From the NCBI GenBank assembly GCA_900551645.1, contig URWP01000008.1, forward strand, positions 1 to 29,610: a DNA stretch of 29,610 bases, written 5' to 3'. A model generated the notes under the pieces. It was not told where the DNA came from. It made no database searches and saw only the letters and a list, made by a program, of their open reading frames with translations. Positions 1 to 7,332 of the stretch are shown piece by piece (position 1 is the stretch's first letter; the number at the start of each line of letters is the position of its first letter). A program made the translations under genes and the position numbers. The stretch comes from an uncultured Bacteroides sp. (lineage in GTDB: Bacteria > Bacteroidota > Bacteroidia > Bacteroidales > Bacteroidaceae).

Positions 1-504
1 AGCAAAATTGATCTGCACACCTATCTCCTTACATTGCCGGGCTACTTCCTTACCATATTCATAAAGCAGTTCATTATCCTGTATACATCCCAAGACTCTG
101 TTTCTTGGAAAACGAGGGGTTCCCTTCAAGCGCATAGCCAGCCCCCATTCACCATCAAAAGTAATGAACAAAGGTACTTCTGCCAGACTCTGCGCATAAT
201 TAGTTAATAAAACTTGATTAGACAACTGACCGCCCGAAAAAAGTAATCCTCCTACTTTATATTCTTTTATAGCTGCATATATATTGTTTTTATTTCGCTG
301 TGTCTGAAGAGGAGCCACTGTGTGTATAAACAGTTGTCCTATCTTTTCCTTCAAACTCATTTCAGAAAGCTGTTCATCCACCCATGCCTTACAATCCTGA
401 GTGTCCGCCTTCCTCTTTTGTAACAGCCCAGGCATCTGCTGTGCATACGTCATCACACATCCGACGACACATAAACTTATAAATAACAATACGTTTCTCT
501 TCAT
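1..504 (-). CDS. GH3 N-terminal domain protein (NagZ-like), partial at left edge
   Basis: Only the first 168 residues lie in the window; the gene continues past base 1. The start is the ATG at 504, followed by a signal peptide that probably ends near residues 19-22 (TYAQ). The rest resembles the beginning of a glycoside hydrolase family 3 TIM barrel of the NagZ type: KIGQLF at about 54-59, GGLLFSGG at about 85-92, then a beta strand ending in FDGEWG at about 116-121. In this family such proteins cleave terminal beta-N-acetylglucosamine or beta-glucose, and in Bacteroidetes they are often fused to a beta-lactamase-like domain, which cannot be checked here. It is the third gene of a minus-strand operon, 45 bp after the metallophosphatase. 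The fold assignment is good; the substrate is not visible because the catalytic residues lie outside the window. Confidence 0.72.
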   Translation of the reverse strand, partial: MKRNVLLFISLCVVGCVMTYAQQMPGLLQKRKADTQDCKAWVDEQLSEMSLKEKIGQLFIHTVAPLQTQRNKNNIYAAIKEYKVGGLLFSGGQLSNQVLLTNYAQSLAEVPLFITFDGEWGLAMRLKGTPRFPRNRVLGCIQDNELLYEYGKEVARQCKEIGVQINFA

Positions 505-549
505 CTAATTTCTTCAATTATATCAGATTTCCTTATACAACAGCAACTA

Positions 550-1392
550 TCAGTTCTTTTCCATCCTTACTTTCATTTTTCCCACATAAACAGCATTTTT
601 TCCCATTTGTTGCAATGGAATCTCCTTGCCATCCAAATTCTTATAAAACAAAGTCTTATCAAAATAAGAATGCGAATGACCTCCCAAGACAATATCAATA
701 TTACGAGTATTAAGAATCAAAGTTTCATCAGAATAAGGTTTTCCTTGCCACCCTAAATGAGACAAACAAACCACTAAATCACATTTTTCCCGATTCTTCA
801 ATATATCCGCCACACGCTGAGCAGCCTCTATTGGATTTTCAAAAACCACTCCTTCACAGTTTTTTGCCTGTACTAGCCCCTCCAATGCAGGACTCAGTCC
901 GAACACACCTACCTTTATCCCCTTACGTTCCAAAATAACATACGGTTTGACAAGCCCTTCCAAAACAGTTCCCTGTACACCATAATTAGCACAAACAACA
1001 GGAAAATCCGCCATTTTAAAAAGACGTGCCATATTATCCAAGCCCAAATCAAACTCATGATTTCCAATAATCCCGGCATCATATCCCATTTCATTCATCA
1101 GCTTCACTTCAACTTCACCACCAAACATATTATAAAAAGGAGAGCCTTGTGAAAAGTCACCACAATCAAACAACAACAAATCCTTATCCTGTTTCCGTAT
1201 TTCTTTTATTAAGGTAACACGACGTACAAAACCCGCTTTTCCTGCAAACTCCGGATTCGGATCAGTAATGGGGATAGGTTCCACACGGCTGTGGGTATCA
1301 TTAGTATGAAGTATCAAAAGTTCTTTGATATCCTGTGCTGCCAGCGCACAACATACACACAAAGCAGTAAATAATACATATATTCGTTTCAT
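550..1392 (-). CDS. Exported metallophosphatase (5'-nucleotidase catalytic domain)
   Basis: A 280-residue protein with a signal peptide (cleavage likely after ALAA, about residue 19), followed by a complete calcineurin-like phosphoesterase domain of the UshA/5'-nucleotidase type. The metal-ligand motifs are present in order: LHTNDTHS (28-35), FDCGDF (75-80), GNHEFDLG (110-117), CLSHLGW (near 209) and GGHSHSY (near 237). It would hydrolyse nucleotides or related phosphate esters in the periplasm. The substrate-binding C-terminal domain normally fused to it is absent, and the protein ends soon after the last metal motif. That missing domain is encoded by the gene immediately upstream (11 bp gap), so the two products probably act together. 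Family assignment is firm; exact substrate is unknown. Confidence 0.88.
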   Translation of the reverse strand: MKRIYVLFTALCVCCALAAQDIKELLILHTNDTHSRVEPIPITDPNPEFAGKAGFVRRVTLIKEIRKQDKDLLLFDCGDFSQGSPFYNMFGGEVEVKLMNEMGYDAGIIGNHEFDLGLDNMARLFKMADFPVVCANYGVQGTVLEGLVKPYVILERKGIKVGVFGLSPALEGLVQAKNCEGVVFENPIEAAQRVADILKNREKCDLVVCLSHLGWQGKPYSDETLILNTRNIDIVLGGHSHSYFDKTLFYKNLDGKEIPLQQMGKNAVYVGKMKVRMEKN

Positions 1393-1403
1393 AACGGTTC
1401 AGT

Positions 1404-2183
1404 TTATTCTTTAACGGTAATTCTTCCTTCTATCTTTGAGTCTATTTTCTTCCCTGCTTTAGTCTGCTCATTCACATAGTTCAGAAACAACTGACGCACT
1501 GTGGCCTTTTCAGGCAGCAATTTATCCGCATCGCCCACTTTGGCAAAAGCAGTCATATGGTCATTTCCCTCAGCCAAATAATCCAAGGTGGCTACTTTAT
1601 ACTCTTTGGAGTCTTCAATTTCTTTTCCGGCCACTGTAGCATCCAATAATTTTCCATCTCCAGAAATTTCAAGACAAGCGCCACTTAATCCCTCACCATG
1701 CACAGCTGCTATATTTTCAAAAAGTTCACGCAGCAAAGCCCCATTCATAGTAACAATGCACAATGTATTTTCAAAGGGAGTTATTTCATAAATATTACCG
1801 TAAGTTATATCCCCCTCGGGCAAAGCCGTACGTAGTCCGCCCATATTCGTCACCCCCACGTCGGCTATGCGGCCTATATATGCAGAAGCAGAATAACGTA
1901 AAATATCCGCTACCAAGTTGGATAACTCACTTTCAGGACGAAAGCGATCCATAAAACGAGCGCTTTGTCCTATGACCGGTGACATAATACTATCAACCGT
2001 TTTTTGATACGGAGCCAAAACAGCGATTGCAGCGGAATCCGGATTAGCATCCAAAGCTGCTGTCACTTCTATCCTGCTTCCCTCAACTGATGCCAGAGAA
2101 TAGCCTGAATGACAGCTTGAAAACATAAAAATCCCGGCTACTATTCCTGCCGGAATGATACACATAATTCGGTTTGGTTTCAT
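1404..2183 (-). CDS. 5'-nucleotidase C-terminal (substrate-binding) domain lipoprotein
   Basis: A 259-residue protein. The ATG at 2183 is preferred because it directly precedes a lipoprotein signal peptide (basic MKPNR, hydrophobic stretch, lipobox FSSC with Cys24). The frame stays open upstream only through a TTG codon. The mature part matches the 5'-nucleotidase C-terminal domain: NLVADILRY, NMGGLRTALPEGDITYG, TPFENTLCIVTMNG and YLAEGNDHM are typical of the nucleoside-binding half of UshA-like enzymes. It has no metallophosphatase motifs, so it is not an enzyme alone. It is the first gene of a minus-strand operon with the catalytic-domain gene next. The order is therefore C-domain then N-domain, the reverse of a fused UshA. 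Confidence 0.85.
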   Translation of the reverse strand: MKPNRIMCIIPAGIVAGIFMFSSCHSGYSLASVEGSRIEVTAALDANPDSAAIAVLAPYQKTVDSIMSPVIGQSARFMDRFRPESELSNLVADILRYSASAYIGRIADVGVTNMGGLRTALPEGDITYGNIYEITPFENTLCIVTMNGALLRELFENIAAVHGEGLSGACLEISGDGKLLDATVAGKEIEDSKEYKVATLDYLAEGNDHMTAFAKVGDADKLLPEKATVRQLFLNYVNEQTKAGKKIDSKIEGRITVKE

Positions 2184-2204
2184 GTTTATTAGTTGTTTAT
2201 TGCC

Positions 2205-2236
2205 CAAATGTAGTTAAAAAAGAAGTTGCAACCAAC
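2205..2236 (-). promoter_or_regulatory. Predicted Bacteroidetes-type promoter for the 5'-nucleotidase operon
   Basis: On the minus strand the -7 element TACATTTG (2212-2205) matches TAnnTTTG exactly. Twenty bases upstream is GTTG (2236-2233), one mismatch from the TTTG -33 element. The distance to the ATG at 2183 leaves a short leader of roughly 15-20 nt. Confidence 0.55.
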
Positions 2237-2265
2237 GATATCAGATGAAAAATAGTTGAATTTAA

Positions 2266-2297
2266 TTTGGCTGTATGACAAAAATCTAGTAATTTTG
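2266..2297 (+). promoter_or_regulatory. Predicted Bacteroidetes-type promoter for rplS
   Basis: TTTG at 2266-2269, a 20-bp spacer, then TAATTTTG at 2290-2297 give a perfect match to TTTG-N20-TAnnTTTG. Transcription would start near 2304, leaving a leader of about 80 nt before the rplS ATG. No convincing leader structure was found beyond a weak CGTT/AACG hairpin. Confidence 0.75.
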
Positions 2298-2382
2298 CAC
2301 CGCTTTCGCGCAATCGCTGTCAAAGAAGAGTTACTTGATATGTTGCGTTGTAACGATCAAACAATTTAATTTAATAAAAACA

Positions 2383-2739
2383 ATGGATTTAATTAAAATT
2401 GCAGAAGAAGCATTTGCTACTGGCAAACAGCATCCTTCATTCAAAGCTGGTGATACTATCACAGTAGCATACCGTATCGTTGAAGGTAACAAGGAACGTG
2501 TACAGATGTACCGTGGTGTTGTTATCAAAATTGCAGGTCATGGTGACAAGAAACGTTTCACCGTACGCAAAATGTCAGGAACTATCGGTGTAGAACGTAT
2601 TTTCCCGCTGGAATCTCCGGCTATCGACAGCATCACTGTCAACAAAATCGGTAAAGTACGTCGCGCTAAATTGTATTACCTGCGTGCTCTTACTGGTAAG
2701 AAAGCTAGAATTCAGGAAAAACGCGCTAACAACGCATAA
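2383..2739 (+). CDS. rplS: 50S ribosomal protein L19
   Basis: A 118-residue protein beginning MDLIKIAEEAF. It contains the L19 hallmarks FKAGDTITV, RVQMYRGVVI, FTVRKMSGTIGVERIFPL and KVGKVRRAK-type sequence (here KIGKVRRAKLYYLR). L19 sits at the interface of the 30S and 50S subunits. The length agrees with bacterial L19, so the ATG at 2383 is the right start; the frame upstream is open only to a TTG at 2335 and adds no conserved sequence. It has its own promoter and a terminator immediately after it, so it appears monocistronic, unlike the rpsP-rimM-trmD-rplS operon of E. coli. A basic C-terminal tail with a KARIQEKRANNA-like end completes the protein. Confidence 0.97.
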   Translation: MDLIKIAEEAFATGKQHPSFKAGDTITVAYRIVEGNKERVQMYRGVVIKIAGHGDKKRFTVRKMSGTIGVERIFPLESPAIDSITVNKIGKVRRAKLYYLRALTGKKARIQEKRANNA

Positions 2740-2763
2740 GCTGAAAACTATTATTCCTTACAT

Positions 2764-2797
2764 AAAAAAACCGGTCAGAATACTGATCGGTTTTTTT
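2764..2797 (+). terminator. Rho-independent terminator after rplS
   Basis: The stem ACCGGTCAG / CTGATCGGT (one G-U pair, AATA loop) is flanked by an A-run on the left and a run of seven T on the right. It lies about 25 bp after the rplS stop codon. Confidence 0.85.
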
Positions 2798-2849
2798 ATA
2801 CCCCTTTCCAAAGGAATAACCTCTTTATGCCATTTTTCCATATTAAAAA

Positions 2850-2893
2850 AGGCTGTTTGGATTTCCCTATACAAGAAGAAATCCAAACAGCCT
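2850..2893 (-). terminator. Strong hairpin terminator of the ROK kinase gene
   Basis: A perfect 16-bp stem: AGGCTGTTTGGATTTC (2850-2865) pairs with 2878-2893 around a 12-nt loop. On the minus strand the stem is followed by six T, and it lies 28 bp after the kinase stop codon. The plus-strand flank is also T-rich, so it may act in both directions between the convergent genes. Confidence 0.85.
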
Positions 2894-2921
2894 CAATTTT
2901 TATCAGAAATCAGGAAAACGA

Positions 2922-3899
2922 TCAGTTTTCTTTAACCTCCCAGCCCAATGCGCTTGCGCCCAGAACAGCCGCATCAGCATCTTTCAACTGAGAAAGCAAC
3001 AACTTGGTTTTACCTGCATAAATCTTCAATACATTTTCATCCAAAGCTTTCTGAATAGGTTTCATGATATAATCACCGGATTTAGCCAGACCTCCGAACA
3101 GGATGATAGCTTCCGGACTTGAGAAAGCAATGAAATCAGACAAAGCCTGTCCCAAAATAGTACCGGTAAATTCGAAGATATCCAATGCCAGCTTATCACC
3201 TTTCACAGCTGCGTCATATACATTCTTTGACTGGATTTCATCAGCCGGAATATCTCTCAGCAAACTCGGTTCTGTACGTTGAATCAGAAATTCACGAGCT
3301 GTACGTGCCACCCCTGTCGCTGAACAATAAGTTTCCAGACAACCTTTACGACCGCAACCACACTGACGACCATTCCGGTTTACAACTACATGGCCCAATT
3401 CACCGGCAAAGCCGTCATGTCCATATACCAACTGACCGTTGATAACGATACCACTACCTACTCCTGTACCCAAAGTAATCATGATAAAATCCTTCAGGCC
3501 ACGAGCTGCACCATAAGTCATTTCACCGATAGCCGCAGCATTTGCATCGTTAGTCAATGCAGTAGGGATACCCAACTGTTCTTCGAACATAGAAGCCAAT
3601 GGAATCACCCCTTTCCACGGAAGATTCGGAGCAAACTCTATCGTACCGTTATAATAGTTACCGTTAGGAGCACCGACACCCATGCCTTTAATCTTATCTG
3701 CACCGCCTACCTGCTGAATCAATGGAACCAGTTTTTTACAAACAGCATCCACATATTCTTCAATCTTATCATACTGCTGAGTCTTTACTGAATCAGTAGC
3801 CAATACATTACCACGTGAATCAACGACACCAAATACAGTGTTTGTGCCGCCGATATCCATACCAACCACATATGGTTTCTCCATGTTGTTCATGTTCAT
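2922..3899 (-). CDS. ROK family sugar kinase (glucokinase-like)
   Basis: A 325-residue protein if started at the ATG at 3899; ATGs at 3893 and 3884 are also possible. The phosphate-binding motif MDIGGTNT lies near residues 14-21. Catalytic NDANAAAIGE includes the Asp near 118, and GTGVGSGIV lies near 144-152. The ROK signature with zinc ligands follows as GELGH then QCGCGRKGCLE (His170, Cys180, Cys182, Cys187). These proteins phosphorylate glucose or related hexoses with ATP in the cytoplasm. There is no N-terminal helix-turn-helix, so it is a kinase rather than a NagC/XylR-type repressor. It is transcribed alone from a near-consensus promoter and ends at a strong hairpin. The ROK assignment is certain; glucose as substrate is likely but not proven by sequence. 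Confidence 0.9.
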   Translation of the reverse strand: MNMNNMEKPYVVGMDIGGTNTVFGVVDSRGNVLATDSVKTQQYDKIEEYVDAVCKKLVPLIQQVGGADKIKGMGVGAPNGNYYNGTIEFAPNLPWKGVIPLASMFEEQLGIPTALTNDANAAAIGEMTYGAARGLKDFIMITLGTGVGSGIVINGQLVYGHDGFAGELGHVVVNRNGRQCGCGRKGCLETYCSATGVARTAREFLIQRTEPSLLRDIPADEIQSKNVYDAAVKGDKLALDIFEFTGTILGQALSDFIAFSSPEAIILFGGLAKSGDYIMKPIQKALDENVLKIYAGKTKLLLSQLKDADAAVLGASALGWEVKEN

Positions 3900-3932
3900 G
3901 ACATTAATTTTATTTAGGGTTAATTTTATGCA

Positions 3933-3964
3933 CAAATGTATAGAATACCCCAAAACAGAACAAA
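3933..3964 (-). promoter_or_regulatory. Predicted promoter of the ROK kinase gene
   Basis: On the minus strand, TTTG (3964-3961), a 20-bp spacer and TACATTTG (3940-3933) match the Bacteroidetes consensus exactly. The predicted start lies about 25 nt before the ATG at 3899. This rules out the longer reading frame that begins upstream at 3953. Confidence 0.8.
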
Positions 3965-3980
3965 TTTTTTTCGTATTTTA

Positions 3981-4012
3981 TTTATAGTTTCCTATAATTT
4001 TTCCTAATTTCG
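3981..4012 (+). promoter_or_regulatory. Weak candidate promoter for the efflux operon
   Basis: TTTA (3981-3984), 20 bp, then TAATTTCG (4005-4012): one mismatch in each element. It is the best candidate in the 80 bp before the ATPase start and would give a leader of about 25 nt. Confidence 0.35.
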
Positions 4013-4044
4013 CAATACATTATTGACACAAACCTTAAAAAAAC

Positions 4045-4818
4045 ATGATTCATTTAAAGGACATTCAGAAAACTTACCACGCCGGAGCCCCTCTCCATGT
4101 ATTGAAAGGAATCAATCTGGATATCGAAAAAGGAGAATTCGTCTCTATCATGGGCGCTTCCGGTTCAGGGAAATCCACTCTACTCAACATTTTGGGTATT
4201 CTGGACAATTATGATTCAGGAGAATACTACCTGAACGATGTTTTAATCCGTAACCTCAGTGAAAGCCGGGCCGCCGAATACCGGAACCGGATGATCGGAT
4301 TCATCTTCCAATCATTTAACCTCATTTCTTTCAAGAATGCCATGGAAAATGTAGCTCTTCCTCTATTCTATCAAGGAGTAGGCCGCAGAAAGAGAAACGA
4401 ATTGGCACTGGAATATCTGGACAAACTGGGACTGAAAGAATGGGCACACCATTATCCGAATGAACTGTCCGGCGGTCAGAAGCAACGTGTAGCCATCGCA
4501 CGGGCACTCATATCGAAACCGCAGATAATCCTGGCCGACGAACCTACCGGAGCATTGGACAGTAAAACCTCGATAGAAGTAATGAACATACTGAAAGAAC
4601 TGCACCATAATGAAGGACTTACCATTATCGTGGTAACCCACGAAAGCGGTGTAGCCAATCACCGACAAGATTATCCATATCAAGGATGGTATCATCGGAG
4701 AAATAGAAGAGAATCTGAACCACGACGCCTCTCCGTTCGGCATCAACGGATACATGAAATAACACATCCTTACTATGACAGACCTGATACAAGAAATCTA
4801 CGGAACCATTATGCGTAA
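4045..4818 (+). CDS. MacB-type ABC exporter ATPase with frameshifted C-terminus
   Basis: The cytoplasmic ATPase of a MacB/LolD-type ABC exporter. All catalytic motifs are present: Walker A GASGSGKST (37-45), Q-loop FIFQSFN (86-92), signature LSGGQKQR (141-148), Walker B IILADEP (161-167) and H-loop THE (His199). After residue 205 (base 4660) the frame departs from the family pattern. The +1 frame from 4661 reads TDKIIHIKDGIIGEIEE, the expected end of this family, and stops at 4762, 12 bp before the next gene. The annotated frame instead runs an unrelated tail to 4818, overlapping the permease by 44 bp. The likely intact protein has about 239 residues, against 257 here. This is either a real mutation or a sequence error; the ATPase core is unaffected. 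It is the first gene of the exporter operon. Confidence 0.85.
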   Translation: MIHLKDIQKTYHAGAPLHVLKGINLDIEKGEFVSIMGASGSGKSTLLNILGILDNYDSGEYYLNDVLIRNLSESRAAEYRNRMIGFIFQSFNLISFKNAMENVALPLFYQGVGRRKRNELALEYLDKLGLKEWAHHYPNELSGGQKQRVAIARALISKPQIILADEPTGALDSKTSIEVMNILKELHHNEGLTIIVVTHESGVANHRQDYPYQGWYHRRNRRESEPRRLSVRHQRIHEITHPYYDRPDTRNLRNHYA

Positions 4819-6025
4819 CAAATTGCGTACAGCCCTTACGGGCTTCTCCGTAGCTTGGGGAATTTTCATGCTTATAGTACTGCTAGGGGCCGGAAACGGA
4901 CTTATCCACGCTTTCGAAGGACAGACTGCCGACATGAAGATGAACTCCATGAAAATTTATCCGGGATATACAAGCAAACCTTATCACGGGCTAAAAGAAG
5001 GACGAAGCATTACCCTGAATGAAGGAGACCGGAAGCAGACTGCCCAAAGCTTTCCGGAACGCATCATCACCACAGGAGCAACAGTCAGCCAAAGCGGTGT
5101 ATACCTGAATTACGAAAAAGAGAACGTCAGCATTACTCTGGATGGAGTATTCCCTAATTACATGGACTTGGAAGCGGCCAAACTCAAGGAAGGACGTTTC
5201 ATTAATGACCGAGACATCCGCGAACGACGGAAAGTCATTGTCCTGCATGAAAAAACCGTCGAACAGCTTTTTCCAAAAACAAAGGCCATCGGTAAATATA
5301 TACAGGCTCAAGGGGTAGTATATCAGGTAGTAGGTATCTATGCCGACCAGAACAGCTTCTCACCTTCTGCCCTGGTACCGTTCAGTACCGTACAACTGGT
5401 TTACGGAAAAGGTGACAGCATTGACAACATTGCTTTCACAACCCAAGGTATTACCGATGAAGCTGCCAGCCAAAAACTCACAGAAGACTATCGGGCCATG
5501 ATGGGACTGAGAAAACAATTTGCTGCCGATGACGAAAGCGCTATCTGGGTATGGGACCGTTTCACACAATACCTACAGCAACAAGCAGGCAATGAAATTC
5601 TACATATAGCCATTTGGGTTATCGGTATCTTCACACTACTGAGCGGTATCGTAGGAGTAAGCAACATCATGCTTATAACTGTCCGTGAGCGTACCCACGA
5701 ATTTGGAATACGCAAGGCTCTGGGGGCCAAGCCAAGCTCTATCCTATGGCTCATTATTTCCGAAAGCGTAGTCATTACTACCTTTTTCGGATACATCGGT
5801 ATGGTAGCAGGAATTGCCGTAACCGAATATATGAATATCGTAGCCGGGAAACAGACCATGGACATGGGAGTCTTCTCGATGACATTCTTTGAGAACCCTA
5901 CCGTCGACCTGGGAATTGCTGTACAAGCTACACTAACCTTAATCATTGCCGGAACACTGGCTGGACTCTTTCCAGCACGCAAAGCTGTACGCATCCGGCC
6001 TATCGAAGCACTTAGAGCAGACTGA
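4775..6025 (+). CDS. MacB-like ABC exporter permease (FtsX family), first subunit
   Basis: A 416-residue inner-membrane protein with the four-helix FtsX/MacB topology. TM1 is at about 20-40, followed by a large periplasmic domain (about 41-275). TM2 to TM4 lie at about 277-302, 325-350 and 380-400. The sequence ITVRERTHEFGIRKALGAKP (about 301-320) is the cytoplasmic coupling region, and the end LAGLFPARKAVRIRPIEALR is the conserved family C-terminus. It lacks an ATPase domain, which is supplied by the gene before it, in contrast to E. coli MacB where the two are fused. The second permease begins 2 bp after its stop codon, so the two probably form a heterodimer. Substrates of such exporters include peptides, macrolides and lipids; none can be chosen from the sequence. 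Confidence 0.92.
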   Translation: MTDLIQEIYGTIMRNKLRTALTGFSVAWGIFMLIVLLGAGNGLIHAFEGQTADMKMNSMKIYPGYTSKPYHGLKEGRSITLNEGDRKQTAQSFPERIITTGATVSQSGVYLNYEKENVSITLDGVFPNYMDLEAAKLKEGRFINDRDIRERRKVIVLHEKTVEQLFPKTKAIGKYIQAQGVVYQVVGIYADQNSFSPSALVPFSTVQLVYGKGDSIDNIAFTTQGITDEAASQKLTEDYRAMMGLRKQFAADDESAIWVWDRFTQYLQQQAGNEILHIAIWVIGIFTLLSGIVGVSNIMLITVRERTHEFGIRKALGAKPSSILWLIISESVVITTFFGYIGMVAGIAVTEYMNIVAGKQTMDMGVFSMTFFENPTVDLGIAVQATLTLIIAGTLAGLFPARKAVRIRPIEALRAD

Positions 6026-6027
6026 TT

Positions 6028-7272
6028 ATGAAAAGATTCGATTTAGATACGTGGCAAGAAATCCTTGTCACCATCACCCGCAACAAGACACGAAGCCTGC
6101 TGACAGCCTTCGGCATTTTCTGGGGCATATTTATGCTGATAGCCCTAATGGGGGGAGCCCGAGGCATGCAGGACAAGCTATCGCAACAGTTTCAAGGATT
6201 TGCCACCAACTCAGGTTTTTTGGGAACCAATCAGACCAGCAAGGCATATAAAGGTTTTCAGCAAGGGCGCTACTGGGACCTGGAAAACAAAGATGTAGAA
6301 CGAATCCGCCGTAATGTAGACGAAGTAGACATCGTAACTCCAAGTCTGGCACGATGGGGGATCAATGCTGTTTATCAGGACAAGAAGATTTCCGGTACAC
6401 TGAGAGGACTGTATCCCGAATACGGACAGATAGAAGAGCCACAGATTACCATGGGACGTTACCTGAATGATATGGACATCCGTGACCAACGGAAGGTCTG
6501 CATCATCGGTAAACGTATTTACGAGACCCTCTTTCCGGGCGGAGAAAACCCATGCGGCCGCTATATCGAGGTAAACGGTATCTATTACCGGGTAATCGGT
6601 GTAAGTATGGCTAACGGGAACATTTCTATCCAAGGACGTTCTGAAACTTCCATCATCATCCCTTTCAGTACCATGCAGAACAATTATAACTTCGGCCAGA
6701 AAATCCAATTGCTATGCTATACAGCCCGCAAAGGATATTCTATCAGTGAAGTAGAAAAGAAAGTGGCTCAGGTAGTAAAGAAAGCACACCTCATCCATCC
6801 CGATGACCGACAGGCGCTTATTCAGGTAAATGCTGAAGCTATGTTTACCATGGTAGACAATCTGTTCTCGGGTATCCGTATTCTGGGATGGATGGTAGGA
6901 CTGGGTACATTGCTGGCCGGTGCAATCGGAGTAAGCAATATTATGATGGTAACGGTCAAAGAACGGACCACAGAAATAGGTATCCGTCGGGCCATCGGTG
7001 CCAAACCTGACGATATCCTGCAACAGATTCTTTCAGAAAGCATCGTATTGACCCTTATCGCAGGCATGGCAGGTATTTCGCTGGCAGTCTTTCTGTTGGA
7101 TATCATGGAGAGTGTCACTTCCACCCCTGCCGCTCCGGTAGGTTTTCAGATAGGTTTCTGGGAAGCGATAGGCGCTTATATCCTACTCATTGTACTCGGG
7201 CTGCTGGCAGGACTATTCCCGGCATACCGGGCCATGGCCATCCGCCCGATAGAAGCTATCCGTGACGAATAA
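6028..7272 (+). CDS. MacB-like ABC exporter permease (FtsX family), second subunit
   Basis: A 414-residue paralogue of the preceding permease with the same layout: TM1 at about 23-43, a periplasmic domain to about 275, then three helices. The coupling sequence TVKERTTEIGIRRAIGAKP and the terminal LLAGLFPAYRAMAIRPIEAIR are conserved. The N-terminal helices of the two proteins are clearly alike (RNKLRTALTGFSVAWGIFML versus RNKTRSLLTAFGIFWGIFML), pointing to an old duplication, while the periplasmic domains have diverged. This suggests an asymmetric pore in which the two periplasmic domains have different roles. A 60-bp A-rich gap separates it from the adaptor gene. Confidence 0.92.
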   Translation: MKRFDLDTWQEILVTITRNKTRSLLTAFGIFWGIFMLIALMGGARGMQDKLSQQFQGFATNSGFLGTNQTSKAYKGFQQGRYWDLENKDVERIRRNVDEVDIVTPSLARWGINAVYQDKKISGTLRGLYPEYGQIEEPQITMGRYLNDMDIRDQRKVCIIGKRIYETLFPGGENPCGRYIEVNGIYYRVIGVSMANGNISIQGRSETSIIIPFSTMQNNYNFGQKIQLLCYTARKGYSISEVEKKVAQVVKKAHLIHPDDRQALIQVNAEAMFTMVDNLFSGIRILGWMVGLGTLLAGAIGVSNIMMVTVKERTTEIGIRRAIGAKPDDILQQILSESIVLTLIAGMAGISLAVFLLDIMESVTSTPAAPVGFQIGFWEAIGAYILLIVLGLLAGLFPAYRAMAIRPIEAIRDE

Positions 7273-7332
7273 ATACACACAACCAAATAAAAAACGATTC
7301 AAAAAAATCCAAAAACAAAAACATGTAGCCTT

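Noticed and set aside
2335..2382. N-terminal extension of L19 from a TTG codon
   Set aside because: The extra 16 residues are not part of L19, and the ATG at 2383 gives the normal family length.
2304..2382. Riboswitch or autoregulatory leader before rplS
   Set aside because: Only a 4-bp CGTT/AACG hairpin could be drawn, which is not distinguishable from chance.
2684..2935. Plus-strand open frame of 83 codons after rplS
   Set aside because: It overlaps the end of rplS and runs through two hairpin terminators; composition is that of intergenic DNA.
4655..4670. Programmed ribosomal frameshift in the ATPase gene
   Set aside because: No slippery heptamer, stop-codon pause or downstream pseudoknot is visible; a simple indel explains the data better.
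5488..5994. Minus-strand open frame of 168 codons inside the first permease gene
   Set aside because: It is a shadow of a well-conserved membrane protein on the other strand, with no start signals.
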